Origin: Caulobacter vibrioides OR37
GTDB lineage: Bacteria > Pseudomonadota > Alphaproteobacteria > Caulobacterales > Caulobacteraceae
Length of the DNA stretch: 64,000 bases
Direction: 5' to 3'
NCBI RefSeq assembly: GCF_000372645.1
Contig: NZ_APMP01000003.1
Span: forward strand, 124,029-188,028
This document shows, piece by piece, positions 54,250 through 63,088 of the stretch. The notes beneath the pieces are model-generated. The model had not been told where the DNA came from, did no database searches, and saw only the letters and a list, made by a program, of their open reading frames with translations. The translations under genes were made by a program, and so were the position numbers. Within the stretch, counting starts at the first letter, position 1. Each line of letters opens with the position of its first letter.

Positions 54250-56772
54250 ATGCGCTTCACCCAGGTGCTTTGCGGCACTGCGTCCGCTGTCGTCCTCGCC
54301 GGTCTTGGCGCCGCCAGCGCCGCGCAGGCCCAACAAGCCGCGAGCGACGTCCAAACCGTCGACAGCATCGTCGTCACCGCCCAGAAGCGGGAACAGAACC
54401 TGCAGGACGTGCCGGTCGTCGTGACCGCCGTCGGCGCCAAGCTGCTGCAAGACACCGGCGTCAAGGACATCAAGGATCTGACGATCCTGACCCCCGGCCT
54501 GACGGTCACCTCGACCTCGTCGGAAGCCTCGACCACGGCCCGCGTGCGCGGCGTCGGCACCGTCGGCGACAACCCCGGTCTGGAAAGCTCGGTCGGCGTG
54601 GTGATCGATGGCGTCTATCGTCCCCGCAACGGCGTCGGCTTCGGCGACCTGGGCGAGATGGAGCGGATCGAAGTCCTGAAGGGGCCGCAAGGCACCCTGT
54701 TCGGCAAGAACACCTCGGCCGGCGTCATCAACGTCGTCACCAAGCAGCCCGAGTTCAATTTCGGCGCCAATGGCGAGCTGACCTTCGGCAACTACAACGC
54801 CAAGGGCGTGGCCCTGTCGGTCACCGGTCCGCTGGCCGGCGACAAGCTGGCCGGCCGCCTCTACGTCGCCGGTCGCAAGCGCGACGGCTTTAACGACGTG
54901 GTCACCGGCCAGGGGCCCTCCAAGCGCGACCAGGACGCCGATTCCAACTTCTACACCGTGCGCGGCCAGTTGCTGTTCATCCCGGATGACAAGGCCACGT
55001 TCCGCGTGATCGGCGACTACACCAAGCGCAACGAGAACTGCTGCGGCGCGGTGCAGATCCGCACAGGCCCGACCGCCGGCATCCTGGCCCTGGTCTCGGG
55101 TCAGGCCACGCCGGTGGCCACGACCGCCAACCCCTACGCCCGGATCGCCTATTCGAACCGCGGCGCTCCGGCCACGATCACGGACAAGGGCGTGTCGCTG
55201 CAAGGCGACATCGAGCTGCCGATCGGCACGCTGACCAGCGTCTCGGCCATTCGTCAGTGGCGAACCGACAACGGCCAGGACTCCGACTTCAGCCTCGCCG
55301 ACCTGGCCTATCGCAACAAGGACGGCACCAACTACTCGAAGTTCACCACCTACAGCCAGGAACTGCGCCTGGCCGGCAAGACCGACAAGTTCGACTGGAT
55401 GGTCGGGACCTTCCTGGCGGACGAGCGCCTGGAGAACCGCACCAACTTCCTCTACGGCAATGACTACGAGCAATACCTGGGCCGCCTGCTGTCGCGCTCG
55501 GCGGCCAATCCGGCCGGCATCGCCAACTTCATCGCTCTTCTGCTGAACCGCGCGCCGAACACCTCGTTCCCCGCCGGCCAGGGCATCTATGACCGCTACG
55601 ACCAGCGCGCCCGTTCGATCGCCCTGTTCACCAACGACACCTGGCACGTGACCGACGCGTTCGAGATCACGGGCGGCCTGCGCTACACCTCGGAAGACAA
55701 GAAGCTCAACACCTACCAGACCAACAGCGACGGCGGCGTCGGCTGCGGCACGGCGCTGTCGCCGGCCGGCCAGGCCCGCATCGCCGGCATCGTCGGCGCG
55801 GCCAACGCCGGCGTGGTGATCGGCAACCTCTGCCTGCCCTGGGCCAACCCGCTGTTCAACGGCCGCGGCACCGTCCAGACCCGCACCGAGAAGGAGTGGA
55901 GCGGGACGATCAAGGCCTCGTACCGCATCTCGCCGGAGGTCTTCACCTACGCCTCCTACGCGCGCGGCTACAAGGGCGGCGGCTACAACCTGGACCGCAC
56001 CCAGTCGTCGAACGGTCTGCCCTCGGGCGCGGCCGGCGTGGCGCCGATCTACGACACCTCGTTCCCGGGCGAGTTCGTCGACAGCTACGAAATCGGCCTG
56101 AAGAACACGCTGTTCCACCGCACCGTGCTGTTCAATGTCAGCGGCTTCTATCAGAAGTTCACCGACTTCCAGCTCAACACGTTCCTGGGCACCTCGTTCG
56201 TGGTTCGCTCGATTCCCGAGGTCACCTCCAAGGGCGTCGACGCCGACTTCCTGTGGTTCACCCCGATCCACGGCCTGACGGTCCAAAGCGGCTTCACCTA
56301 CGCCGACACCAAGTACGGCAAGCAGCCGATCCCGAACGATCCGGGCAACGCCCTGGCGCTGCTGCCCGGCAGCAACCTGTCGCTGGCTCCGAAGTACTCG
56401 GCCTCGGGCTCGCTGACCTACGAGACCCCGGTCGGCGACAACCTGAAGGCCCGCTTCAACATCGGCGCCAAGTACTCCAGTTCGTACAACACCGGCTCGG
56501 ACCTGTTCCCGCCCAAGATGCAGAAGGCCTACACGGTCGTGAACGGCCGCATCGGGCTCGGCTCGGCCGACGACCACTGGACCGTCGAACTGTGGGCTCA
56601 GAACCTGTTCAACGAGAAGTACATGCAGGTCGCCTTCAACGGCACCCTGCAAGGCTCCTCGGGGCTCAGCGCCACGCAGAACACCTACAACCCGGCGCTG
56701 GACACCGTCACCTACGATGCGTTCCTCGGCGCGCCGCGCACCTACGGCGTGACCCTGCGCTCGAAGTTCTAA
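54250..56772 (+). CDS. TonB-dependent receptor
   Basis: The product is 840 residues. A signal peptide ends QAQ-QAASD (about residue 26). TonB box DSIVVTAQKREQNLQDVP, plug domain (DTGVKDIKDLTILTPGLTV, MERIEVLKGPQGTLFGKNTS) and a barrel with the last strand ending in Phe (RTYGVTLRSKF) follow. No STN domain, so it is a pure transporter. It belongs to the large TBDT set of Caulobacter that imports sugars, vitamins or siderophores. The substrate is unknown. The upstream 246 bases hold a GAGGTAGG ribosome site but no recognisable riboswitch. Confidence 0.95.
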   Translation: MRFTQVLCGTASAVVLAGLGAASAAQAQQAASDVQTVDSIVVTAQKREQNLQDVPVVVTAVGAKLLQDTGVKDIKDLTILTPGLTVTSTSSEASTTARVRGVGTVGDNPGLESSVGVVIDGVYRPRNGVGFGDLGEMERIEVLKGPQGTLFGKNTSAGVINVVTKQPEFNFGANGELTFGNYNAKGVALSVTGPLAGDKLAGRLYVAGRKRDGFNDVVTGQGPSKRDQDADSNFYTVRGQLLFIPDDKATFRVIGDYTKRNENCCGAVQIRTGPTAGILALVSGQATPVATTANPYARIAYSNRGAPATITDKGVSLQGDIELPIGTLTSVSAIRQWRTDNGQDSDFSLADLAYRNKDGTNYSKFTTYSQELRLAGKTDKFDWMVGTFLADERLENRTNFLYGNDYEQYLGRLLSRSAANPAGIANFIALLLNRAPNTSFPAGQGIYDRYDQRARSIALFTNDTWHVTDAFEITGGLRYTSEDKKLNTYQTNSDGGVGCGTALSPAGQARIAGIVGAANAGVVIGNLCLPWANPLFNGRGTVQTRTEKEWSGTIKASYRISPEVFTYASYARGYKGGGYNLDRTQSSNGLPSGAAGVAPIYDTSFPGEFVDSYEIGLKNTLFHRTVLFNVSGFYQKFTDFQLNTFLGTSFVVRSIPEVTSKGVDADFLWFTPIHGLTVQSGFTYADTKYGKQPIPNDPGNALALLPGSNLSLAPKYSASGSLTYETPVGDNLKARFNIGAKYSSSYNTGSDLFPPKMQKAYTVVNGRIGLGSADDHWTVELWAQNLFNEKYMQVAFNGTLQGSSGLSATQNTYNPALDTVTYDAFLGAPRTYGVTLRSKF

Positions 56773-57110
56773 CCGGGAGGGGGACACCGGCGGGCGACTG
56801 GGAACAGGGCCCGTCGGCTTTCGGGAGCGGGAAGGGCGATCCGGGGGACCGGGTCGCCCTTTTCCGTGCGCGGTCCCCTAGAGCGTGAGGCTGAAAGTGG
56901 GAACCGGTTTCAGCTTATCTCACGCTCTAAACATCTGATTTAGAGCCTTTTTGACGCCTGAAATCGATTCCGATTTCAGGCTAAAGGCTCTAGCGAACAG
57001 GCTCCGTCCCCTGAAAATTCGCGACGCGTCGTCGACGCGGGGTTTGCGATCGGGCCGCATCACATCAGCATGGGCGCGGGGGAATCGTTCGAAGCGTCGG
57101 AGCCGCGCCC
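56773..57110. other. Spacer between the TonB receptor and M28 peptidase genes
   Basis: A 338-base gap without a supported gene. It contains GGGAGCGGGAAGGGCG sequence with a possible hairpin soon after the receptor stop and the pair of palindromes at 56879-56992. Confidence 0.5.
56879..56992. repeat. Second pair of TAGAGC-type palindromes
   Basis: Palindrome 1: TAGAGCGTGAG (56879-56889) with CTCACGCTCTA (56919-56929), inner GCTGAAA/TTTCAGC, loop GTGGGAACCGG. Palindrome 2: TAGAGCCTTT (56941-56950) with AAAGGCTCTA (56983-56992), inner GCCTGAAATCG/CGATTTCAGGC. The layout (two head-to-tail palindromes starting TAGAGC, 10-12 bases apart) matches 19805-19920. Confidence 0.88.
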
Positions 57111-59540
57111 ATGAAGACGATCCGCTTTCTGGGGTTCTGGATCTGCCTCGTCCTGGGCCTGGCCCTGGGGAGCTGGAGCCAGCGGCCGCCGGCGCCGGTC
57201 GCCGCCAGCGCGCCCGAGACCGCGTTCTCCGCCGAGCGCGCGTTCGTCGACGTCGCCGCCATCGCCCAGAAGCCCCACCCCGCCGGCTCGGCCGAGATCG
57301 CCAAGGTCCGCGACCATCTGCTGGCCCGCATCGCCGCGGTGGGGCTGGAGGTCTCGGTCCATCCCGGCGAGGGCTTCCTGTCGCGCAATGGCCCCGACGG
57401 CCAGCCTCCGCGCGCCCTGACCGTGGCGGCGGTTCAGAACCTGGTCGGCGTATTGCCCGGCAAGGACCGCGACCTGCCGGCGATCCTGGTGATGAGCCAT
57501 TACGACTCGGCCCCCAACTCCCCCGGCGCCGCCGACGACACGGCCGGCGTGGCCGCCGCCCTGGAGATCGCCCGCGCCCTGAAGGCCGGCGCCCAGCCGC
57601 TCCGCGACGTCATCTTCCTGTTCACCGACGCCGAGGAGCCGGGCCTGCTGGGCGCCGACGCCTTCTTCGGCCGCGACCCGCTGCTGAACCATGTGGGCCT
57701 GGTGGTGAACATGGAGGCGCGCGGCGACGCCGGTCGGGCGGCGATGTTCCAGACCGGTCCGGACAACGGGTCGCTGATGCGGGTCTTCGCCAGCGCCGCC
57801 AAGGCGCCGTCGGCCAATTCGCTGGCCTCGACGGTGTATGGCAAGATGCCCAATGACACCGACTTCACCCACGCGGTGCGCAAGGGCCTGCCGGGCCTGA
57901 ACCTGGCCTTCATCGACGACCAGCTGGCCTATCACACGCCGCTGGCCACGCCCGCCCACCTGGAGAAGGGCAGCCTGCAGCATATCGGCGACCAGACCCT
58001 GCCGACCGTGCGCGCCCTGGCCGACGCCGCCGCGCTGCCGGCCAAGGCGCCCGACGCCATCTATTCCGACCTGCTGGGCCTGGTGCTGATCAGCTATCCG
58101 CCGGTGGTCGGCTGGGTGCTGCTGGGCGTGATCGCCTTCCTGATCGGCTTCACAGCCTCACGCACCCTGGCCGCCGGCGCCGCCAGCGGCTGGGAAATCG
58201 GCCGAGGCGCGGCGGGCCTGCTACTGATCGGCTCCAGCGCCGCTCTGGCGCTGCACCTGGTCGGGCGCGCCTTGGCCATCCAGGACGCCCAGACGCTCTA
58301 TCGCCTGCTGACGCGCTTCGATCCGCTGCTCTGGGGCGCGGCGAGCATCGCGGTCGCCGCCGGCCTGGCGGTCGCCACGGCCCAGGCGCGGGGGGCCAGC
58401 CGGATCATCCCCTGCGTCGTCGCCCTGGCTCTCGGCGGCGCCTGCAGCCTGGCCGGCGGCTTCGACGCGGTCGGCCTGGGCCTTGGCGTCGCGACCTGCG
58501 TGTTCGGCCTGGCGGCGTTGGGGCAAAGAACCGGCGCCCTGGGCGCCTGGATCGGCGGGATGATCGTGCTGCTGGCCCTGTCGATCGCGGCCCAGGTTCT
58601 GGCCCCGGGCGCGACGGTGATGCTGGTCTGGCCGCTGCTGGTCGCCGCCCTGGGCGCGGCCCTGGTCATCGGCGTCGGCGGCACGCGCGACAAGCGGGCG
58701 GCCCTGGCCCTGACCGTCGTCGTCGGCCTGCTGGCCATCCTCTCGACCGCCCAGCTGACCGCCTGGGGCGCGTGGACCTTCGCCGGCGTCGGCCTGATGG
58801 AGCCGGCGATCCTGGCCCTGTTCGCCATGCTGGCCGCCCCGGCCCTGTCGCCCCTGGTCCATGACTTCGCCGCGACCCGCTGGGCCTGGCGCGCCGCCGG
58901 TGCGCTGGTCGTGGCGGGACTGGGCCTGATCGCCAACGCCGATCGCGTGGGCGGCGACGCCGCGCGACCGGCCGTGACCCACGCCATTCAGGTCGCCGAC
59001 CTCTCGACCGGCAAGGCCTGGCGGCTGACCGAGGCCGCCAAGCTGGACGCCTGGACCAAGGCGGCCCTGCCCGACGACGGCGGTTCGGATCCGAAGAAGC
59101 AGGCACTGCCGCCGTTCTGGCCGCATCCGGTCTGGATTTCCGAGAGCCGCCCCGCCCCGGTCGCCCCGCCGCAGCTGACCGTGGACCGCAGCGACGACCG
59201 CCTGCTGATCCGCCTGATCCCCGCCCCCGGCGCGGAGCTTGTCAGCCTGCGTCTGCGTCCCAGCGGCCAGCTCACCCAGCCGCGCCTGAACGGCCGTCCG
59301 GTCACGCTGGCGACCGCCCCCGGCGCCTGGTCCAGCCTGACCTATTACGCGCCCGACCCAAACGGCGTGACGCTCAGCTTCACGGCCTCGGCGCCCGGCA
59401 AGATCGAGGTCGCGGCCCTGGAATATCACGACGGCTGGCCCGCGACCGCCAAGGCCCCGCCGGCCAAGCCGCCCGGCCTGATGGCCATCGGCCAGTCGGA
59501 CAAGACCGCGGTGCTGGTGCGCGCCGGGATGAGCTGGTGA
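57111..59540 (+). CDS. M28 family membrane metallopeptidase
   Basis: The product is 809 residues. A signal-anchor helix is followed by the M28 aminopeptidase domain (about 35-310), with zinc ligands in SHYDSAPN (His), GAADDTAG (Asp), TDAEEPGLLG (Glu) and YHTPLATP (His). About eight membrane helices follow (about 325-600) and a C-terminal soluble domain. The layout resembles ER-type Fxna peptidases. It likely cleaves peptides at the periplasmic face. It lies after the palindrome pair and appears to be a single gene. Confidence 0.9.
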   Translation: MKTIRFLGFWICLVLGLALGSWSQRPPAPVAASAPETAFSAERAFVDVAAIAQKPHPAGSAEIAKVRDHLLARIAAVGLEVSVHPGEGFLSRNGPDGQPPRALTVAAVQNLVGVLPGKDRDLPAILVMSHYDSAPNSPGAADDTAGVAAALEIARALKAGAQPLRDVIFLFTDAEEPGLLGADAFFGRDPLLNHVGLVVNMEARGDAGRAAMFQTGPDNGSLMRVFASAAKAPSANSLASTVYGKMPNDTDFTHAVRKGLPGLNLAFIDDQLAYHTPLATPAHLEKGSLQHIGDQTLPTVRALADAAALPAKAPDAIYSDLLGLVLISYPPVVGWVLLGVIAFLIGFTASRTLAAGAASGWEIGRGAAGLLLIGSSAALALHLVGRALAIQDAQTLYRLLTRFDPLLWGAASIAVAAGLAVATAQARGASRIIPCVVALALGGACSLAGGFDAVGLGLGVATCVFGLAALGQRTGALGAWIGGMIVLLALSIAAQVLAPGATVMLVWPLLVAALGAALVIGVGGTRDKRAALALTVVVGLLAILSTAQLTAWGAWTFAGVGLMEPAILALFAMLAAPALSPLVHDFAATRWAWRAAGALVVAGLGLIANADRVGGDAARPAVTHAIQVADLSTGKAWRLTEAAKLDAWTKAALPDDGGSDPKKQALPPFWPHPVWISESRPAPVAPPQLTVDRSDDRLLIRLIPAPGAELVSLRLRPSGQLTQPRLNGRPVTLATAPGAWSSLTYYAPDPNGVTLSFTASAPGKIEVAALEYHDGWPATAKAPPAKPPGLMAIGQSDKTAVLVRAGMSW

Positions 59541-59544
59541 GGCG

Positions 59545-61413
59545 TCAGACGGCGAAGACGCCGTCGCCCGGCGTCTTGGCGTAAAGCGCCTCGACCCGAT
59601 CGGCCCGCCGCTCCAGCGTCGCGCGCTGGTTCACATAGCCCTTGTCGGTGATCTCGCCCGCGTCGATCGAGGGCGGCTCGGTCAGCAGGGTGAAGCGCCC
59701 GATCCGCCGCGACGAACCGCCGGCGGCGTCGTTGAAGGCCGAGAGCCGCTCGCGGACGATGGCGACCAGCTTCTCCAGCGGCGTCCCCGGCCCCGGATCG
59801 GCGACCAGCGCCGCCAGTCCGGCCGGCGAGGGCCACAGCATCGCGCCGATGAACGGCTTGTCCTGCCCGGTGATCACCGCGTCGTGGATGTAGGGGCTGC
59901 AGGCGGCGACGATGTCGGGCCGCAGCACGCCGACGCTGACCCAGGTGCCGCTGTCCAGCTTGAAGTCCTCGGTCACCCGGCCGTCGAACACCAGGCCCTT
60001 GGCCGGGTCCTCGGGATCGACGAACCGCGCCGCGTCACCCAGCTTGTAGAAGCCCTCCTCGTCGAAGGCCGCCGCCGTCCTTTCCGGGTCCTTGTGGTAG
60101 CCGGCCGCCACGGTCGGTCCCTTGACCCGCACCTCGTACTTCGAGCCGCTGGGCGCCAGCTTCAGCTGGATGCCCGGCAGCGGCAGGCCCACCAGCCCGA
60201 CCCGCTCGGTGACCCAGTGGGTGACGGTGACGCCTTGCGTCTCGGTCGCGCCGTACATCGTCGTCAGCGGGATGCGCTGGCCGGTCTCGGCCACGGCGAG
60301 CGCCTGGATCCGCTCATAGACGTCGTTGGACAGCGTCGCGCCGCCATAGCCCATGTAGCGCAGGTTCTTGAAGAACGCGCGCCGCAGGACGGGATCGTTC
60401 TCCATGGCCTCGGCCAGCATCGAAAAGGCGATCGGCGCCGAGCCGAACACGGCCGGCGAGACCTCGTAAAGGTTCTTGATCGTCGTTTCGAACAGGCCCG
60501 GCAGCGGCTTGCCCTCGTCGATATGCAGCGTGCCGCCGGCCCAGATCACCGCGTTGAAGCCGATATTGCCGGCCGAGATATGGCTCCAGGGCATCCATTC
60601 CAGGCTCTGGGGGACCTCTCCGGTCTCGGGCTCGGCCAGCCTCAGGCCCTCCTGGCCGGCGATGACCCCCGCCATCATGCCGTGGGTCTGCGGCACGGCC
60701 TTGGGCAGGCCGGTCGAGCCGGAGGTGAACAGGAACTTGGCCACGGTGGCCGGGCCGACCGTCTCGCGCGCCGCCGCGACGGCCGGCGTCGGCGGCGTCG
60801 CGGCGACCTCGGCGAACGGGATCGCGCCCTCGCCGGTCCCGTCGACCGTCACCAGGACGAGGGTCGGGTCGATGGCTTTCAGCGTCTCCAGGGCCTTGGC
60901 GAACAGCGCGCCGCTCTGGGCGAAGACGACGCGCGGCGCGACCTTCTCGAAACAGTGCCGGAGCTTGGCGTGGTCGGTCGAGATCAGGCTGTAGGCCGGG
61001 CTGATCGGCGCGGCCGGGACCCCGGCGGCATAGGCGCCCAGCGTCATCAGCGCGTGCTCGATCGAATTGCCCGACAGGATCATGACGCTGTCGGCGTCCG
61101 TCAGGCCCTGGTCCAGCAGCCATTGGGCCAGGCCCTCGACCGCGCGATGGGCCTGGCCGTAGGTGACTTCGCGCCAGGGACCGTGGTTCGGCTCGCGCTG
61201 CTTGATGTAGGGGCGATCCGGATGCGCGGCGGCCTTCTCCGCGATCAGGTGGGCGATCGAGCGCGGCCCCTCCCCGGGCGCGTGGTTCGAGGTGATCACG
61301 ATCGTCCCGTCGGCGCGCCGCTCGACGCTGACGTCGGGACCCTTCATCGGCAGGGGCTTGAAGGCGACCGTGCTGGCGTCGCGCGACGGCGACGCGCCAT
61401 CCGGCGGCGTCAT
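59545..61413 (-). CDS. Feruloyl-CoA synthase-like AMP-forming ligase
   Basis: The product is 622 residues. Adenylation motifs are FLFTSGSTGLPKAVPQTHGM, TMYGATETQG and YKLGDAARFVDPEDP, with late GRVTEDFKLDSGTWVSVG. The family activates carboxylic acids, such as ferulate or other aryl acids, to acyl-CoA through an acyl-AMP. The extended C-terminus and the FKLDSGTWV segment fit the feruloyl-CoA synthase branch. No aromatic degradation genes are adjacent, so the substrate is open. It is convergent with the M28 gene. Confidence 0.9.
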   Translation of the reverse strand: MTPPDGASPSRDASTVAFKPLPMKGPDVSVERRADGTIVITSNHAPGEGPRSIAHLIAEKAAAHPDRPYIKQREPNHGPWREVTYGQAHRAVEGLAQWLLDQGLTDADSVMILSGNSIEHALMTLGAYAAGVPAAPISPAYSLISTDHAKLRHCFEKVAPRVVFAQSGALFAKALETLKAIDPTLVLVTVDGTGEGAIPFAEVAATPPTPAVAAARETVGPATVAKFLFTSGSTGLPKAVPQTHGMMAGVIAGQEGLRLAEPETGEVPQSLEWMPWSHISAGNIGFNAVIWAGGTLHIDEGKPLPGLFETTIKNLYEVSPAVFGSAPIAFSMLAEAMENDPVLRRAFFKNLRYMGYGGATLSNDVYERIQALAVAETGQRIPLTTMYGATETQGVTVTHWVTERVGLVGLPLPGIQLKLAPSGSKYEVRVKGPTVAAGYHKDPERTAAAFDEEGFYKLGDAARFVDPEDPAKGLVFDGRVTEDFKLDSGTWVSVGVLRPDIVAACSPYIHDAVITGQDKPFIGAMLWPSPAGLAALVADPGPGTPLEKLVAIVRERLSAFNDAAGGSSRRIGRFTLLTEPPSIDAGEITDKGYVNQRATLERRADRVEALYAKTPGDGVFAV

Positions 61414-61503
61414 GGTCTCACTCCCTGGATTATCGTTGTTCTGTGGGCCTTGACGGTAGCGGAAAGCCCGCGCGCGGCAAGGTTGACGTTCGGGGAGGAG
61501 ACG

Positions 61504-61719
61504 TCAGCCCTTGCGCCGCTTGCGCGCCGCCTTGGCCGCCGTCTCGGCCGCGTCGACCTGGGCGCTGAACGCGTCCAGATCGACGCCGAAGCGCTCGCCG
61601 CAGGCGGGGCAGTCCAGCACCGGCAGCATCCGCACGGCCTGGATGGCGGCGCGCGTCGGGCCGCCGCATCGCGGGCACGGAAACTCCAGCTCCACGCCGC
61701 CAACGTCCACGCCCGCCAT
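61504..61719 (-). CDS. Zinc ribbon protein
   Basis: The product is 71 residues. Two CxxC pairs (FPCPRCGGP and LDCPACGERF) form a zinc ribbon, followed by an alanine/lysine-rich helix ending KAARKRRKG. It may bind nucleic acid or another protein. It is upstream of the acyl-CoA ligase gene, 90 bases away, and might be transcribed with it. Confidence 0.75.
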   Translation of the reverse strand: MAGVDVGGVELEFPCPRCGGPTRAAIQAVRMLPVLDCPACGERFGVDLDAFSAQVDAAETAAKAARKRRKG

Positions 61720-61929
61720 GCCGGTCGCTCCGCCGATTCCGTCTCCGACTCAGGAGGAGACGGTGGAAACGATGACAGGCGCAATCACGGCGCGGCCATG
61801 CGGCGTGTTGTCCTCCCGCGCGCTCCTCTTGCGGCCGCTCGACCGCCGGGAAAGGATCATGCGGCGGTGTCGGCTGACGGTCCCGCCGCGCGTCCTTGGG
61901 CCTGTCCCGCCGCCGCCAGGAGCTCCGCC

Positions 61930-62580
61930 ATGCGCCCGACCATCACCGCCTTCAAGACCTCGCCCGATCGCGGCCGGGGCCTGGCCCGCGACATGGCCGT
62001 GCGCTGGGCCCTCGAAGAGGTCGGCCAGCCCTATGACACGCGCCTGGTCACCTTCGCGGAGATGAAGGCGCCGGCGCACCTGGCGTTGCAGCCGTTCGGC
62101 CAGATCCCGACCTATCAGGACGGCGACCTCGTGCTGTTCGAGTCCGCCGCCATCGTGCTGCATGTCGCCGAGCGCCATCCGGGGGTCCTGCTGCCGGTCG
62201 AGCCCGACGCCCGCGCCCGCGCCATCGCCTGGATGTTCGCCGCCGTGGCGACCATGCAGCCGCCGATCGTCGAGCTCGGCATGGCCGCCCTGGTCGAGCG
62301 CGACAAGCCCTGGTTCGAGGCCCGCCAGCCCCTTCTGGAACAAGCCGCCCGCGTCCGCCTCGACCAGCTGTCGGCCCGCCTGGGCGAGGCGGACTGGCTG
62401 GACGGTCCGTTCAGCGCCGGCGACCTCGTCATGGTCACGGTGCTGCGCCGGCTGGGCGCCTCGGGCGTGCTGGACGCCTATCCGACCCTCACCGCCTACA
62501 TCGCCCGCGCCGAGGCCCGCCCCGCCTTCCAGCGCGCCTTCGCCGCCCAGCGCGCGGTGTTCGAAGCGGCGGCGGGGTAG
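61930..62580 (+). CDS. Glutathione S-transferase family protein
   Basis: The product is 216 residues from ATG 61930, with AGGAG upstream. The thioredoxin-like N-terminal domain (AVRWALEEVGQPYDTRLV, LQPFGQIPTYQDGDLVLFES) carries the ESAAI glutathione-binding segment, and the C-terminal helices follow (WLDGPFSAGDLVMVTVLRRL). It conjugates or reduces electrophiles using glutathione. The start is chosen over a long upstream in-frame extension that runs through the ligase gene. A terminator follows immediately. Confidence 0.92.
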   Translation: MRPTITAFKTSPDRGRGLARDMAVRWALEEVGQPYDTRLVTFAEMKAPAHLALQPFGQIPTYQDGDLVLFESAAIVLHVAERHPGVLLPVEPDARARAIAWMFAAVATMQPPIVELGMAALVERDKPWFEARQPLLEQAARVRLDQLSARLGEADWLDGPFSAGDLVMVTVLRRLGASGVLDAYPTLTAYIARAEARPAFQRAFAAQRAVFEAAAG

Positions 62581-62588
62581 CCATCCGC

Positions 62589-62613
62589 CCCTCTCCCCGA
62601 GGAGAGGGTTTTT
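62589..62613 (+). terminator. Terminator after the GST gene
   Basis: CCCTCTCC (62589-62596) pairs with GGAGAGGG (62601-62608), loop CCGA, then TTTTT (62609-62613). Confidence 0.85.
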
Positions 62614-63088
62614 GGCGCGCGGCTGGAGCGCGGGATGATGGGTGTGTTTGGGTGTTGAGGACCGTTCCTGGCCGGGAAGGGAGCCGTCCGTACCTCTCAC
62701 GGCGAGACGATCGCCGGACCCAGTTCACTCACAGCTATGAACCCGTCATCCCGCGCCTTGTGCGCGGGACCCATGGTTGAGCTTCCACGTGAGCGCGTGA
62801 GCTTTCTCCGCACGTGCGGCGGACGGATGGGTCCCGCGCATGAAGCGCGGGATGACGGTGGTGTTTGGGGCTTTGTGGAGGGCCCCTTCCCGCCCCCGGG
62901 AAGGGAGCCATCCTTACATCTCACGGCGAGACGATCGCCGGGCTGTCCAGGTCACTCAAGGCCGACGCTGCGCGTCGCCGCGACGCGGTCGCCGGAGGCG
63001 AGCCTTGACTGACCTGATCAGTTCGGCACGCTGCTGCCTCCAAGAGATGTAAGGTTGGGTCCGACCCTGAGGGGCGGTTGCCTAGGAT
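62614..63088. other. Repeat-rich spacer left of the HNH gene
   Basis: Together with the terminator, this gene-free stretch is 508 bases. It holds two direct copies of a 45-base unit (62673-62717 and 62897-62941, three mismatches) and two inverted 32-base arms (62743-62774 and 62827-62858). The last part (about 63050-63088) turns AT-rich, next to the gene at 63089. Open frames here are chance. Confidence 0.7.
62673..62941. repeat. Duplicated 45-base unit flanking an inverted pair
   Basis: Both copies read CGGGAAGGGAGCC at their start and CTCACGGCGAGACGATCGCC near their end, differing at three positions. Between them, CCGTCATCCCGCGC (from 62743) and GCGCGGGATGACGG (to 62858) face each other as inverted arms. 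Sequence before each 45-base copy also matches (GCGCGGGATGA followed by GTGTTTGGG), extending the direct repeat to about 90 bases. Confidence 0.8.

Noticed and set aside
54151..56787. 878-residue minus-strand frame opposite the TonB receptor
   Set aside because: The plus strand has the signal peptide, TonB box, plug and terminal Phe; the minus frame is a composition artefact.
59884..61929. Upstream extension of the GST gene frame
   Set aside because: It is antisense to the ligase gene. The GST domain and AGGAG site set the start at 61930.
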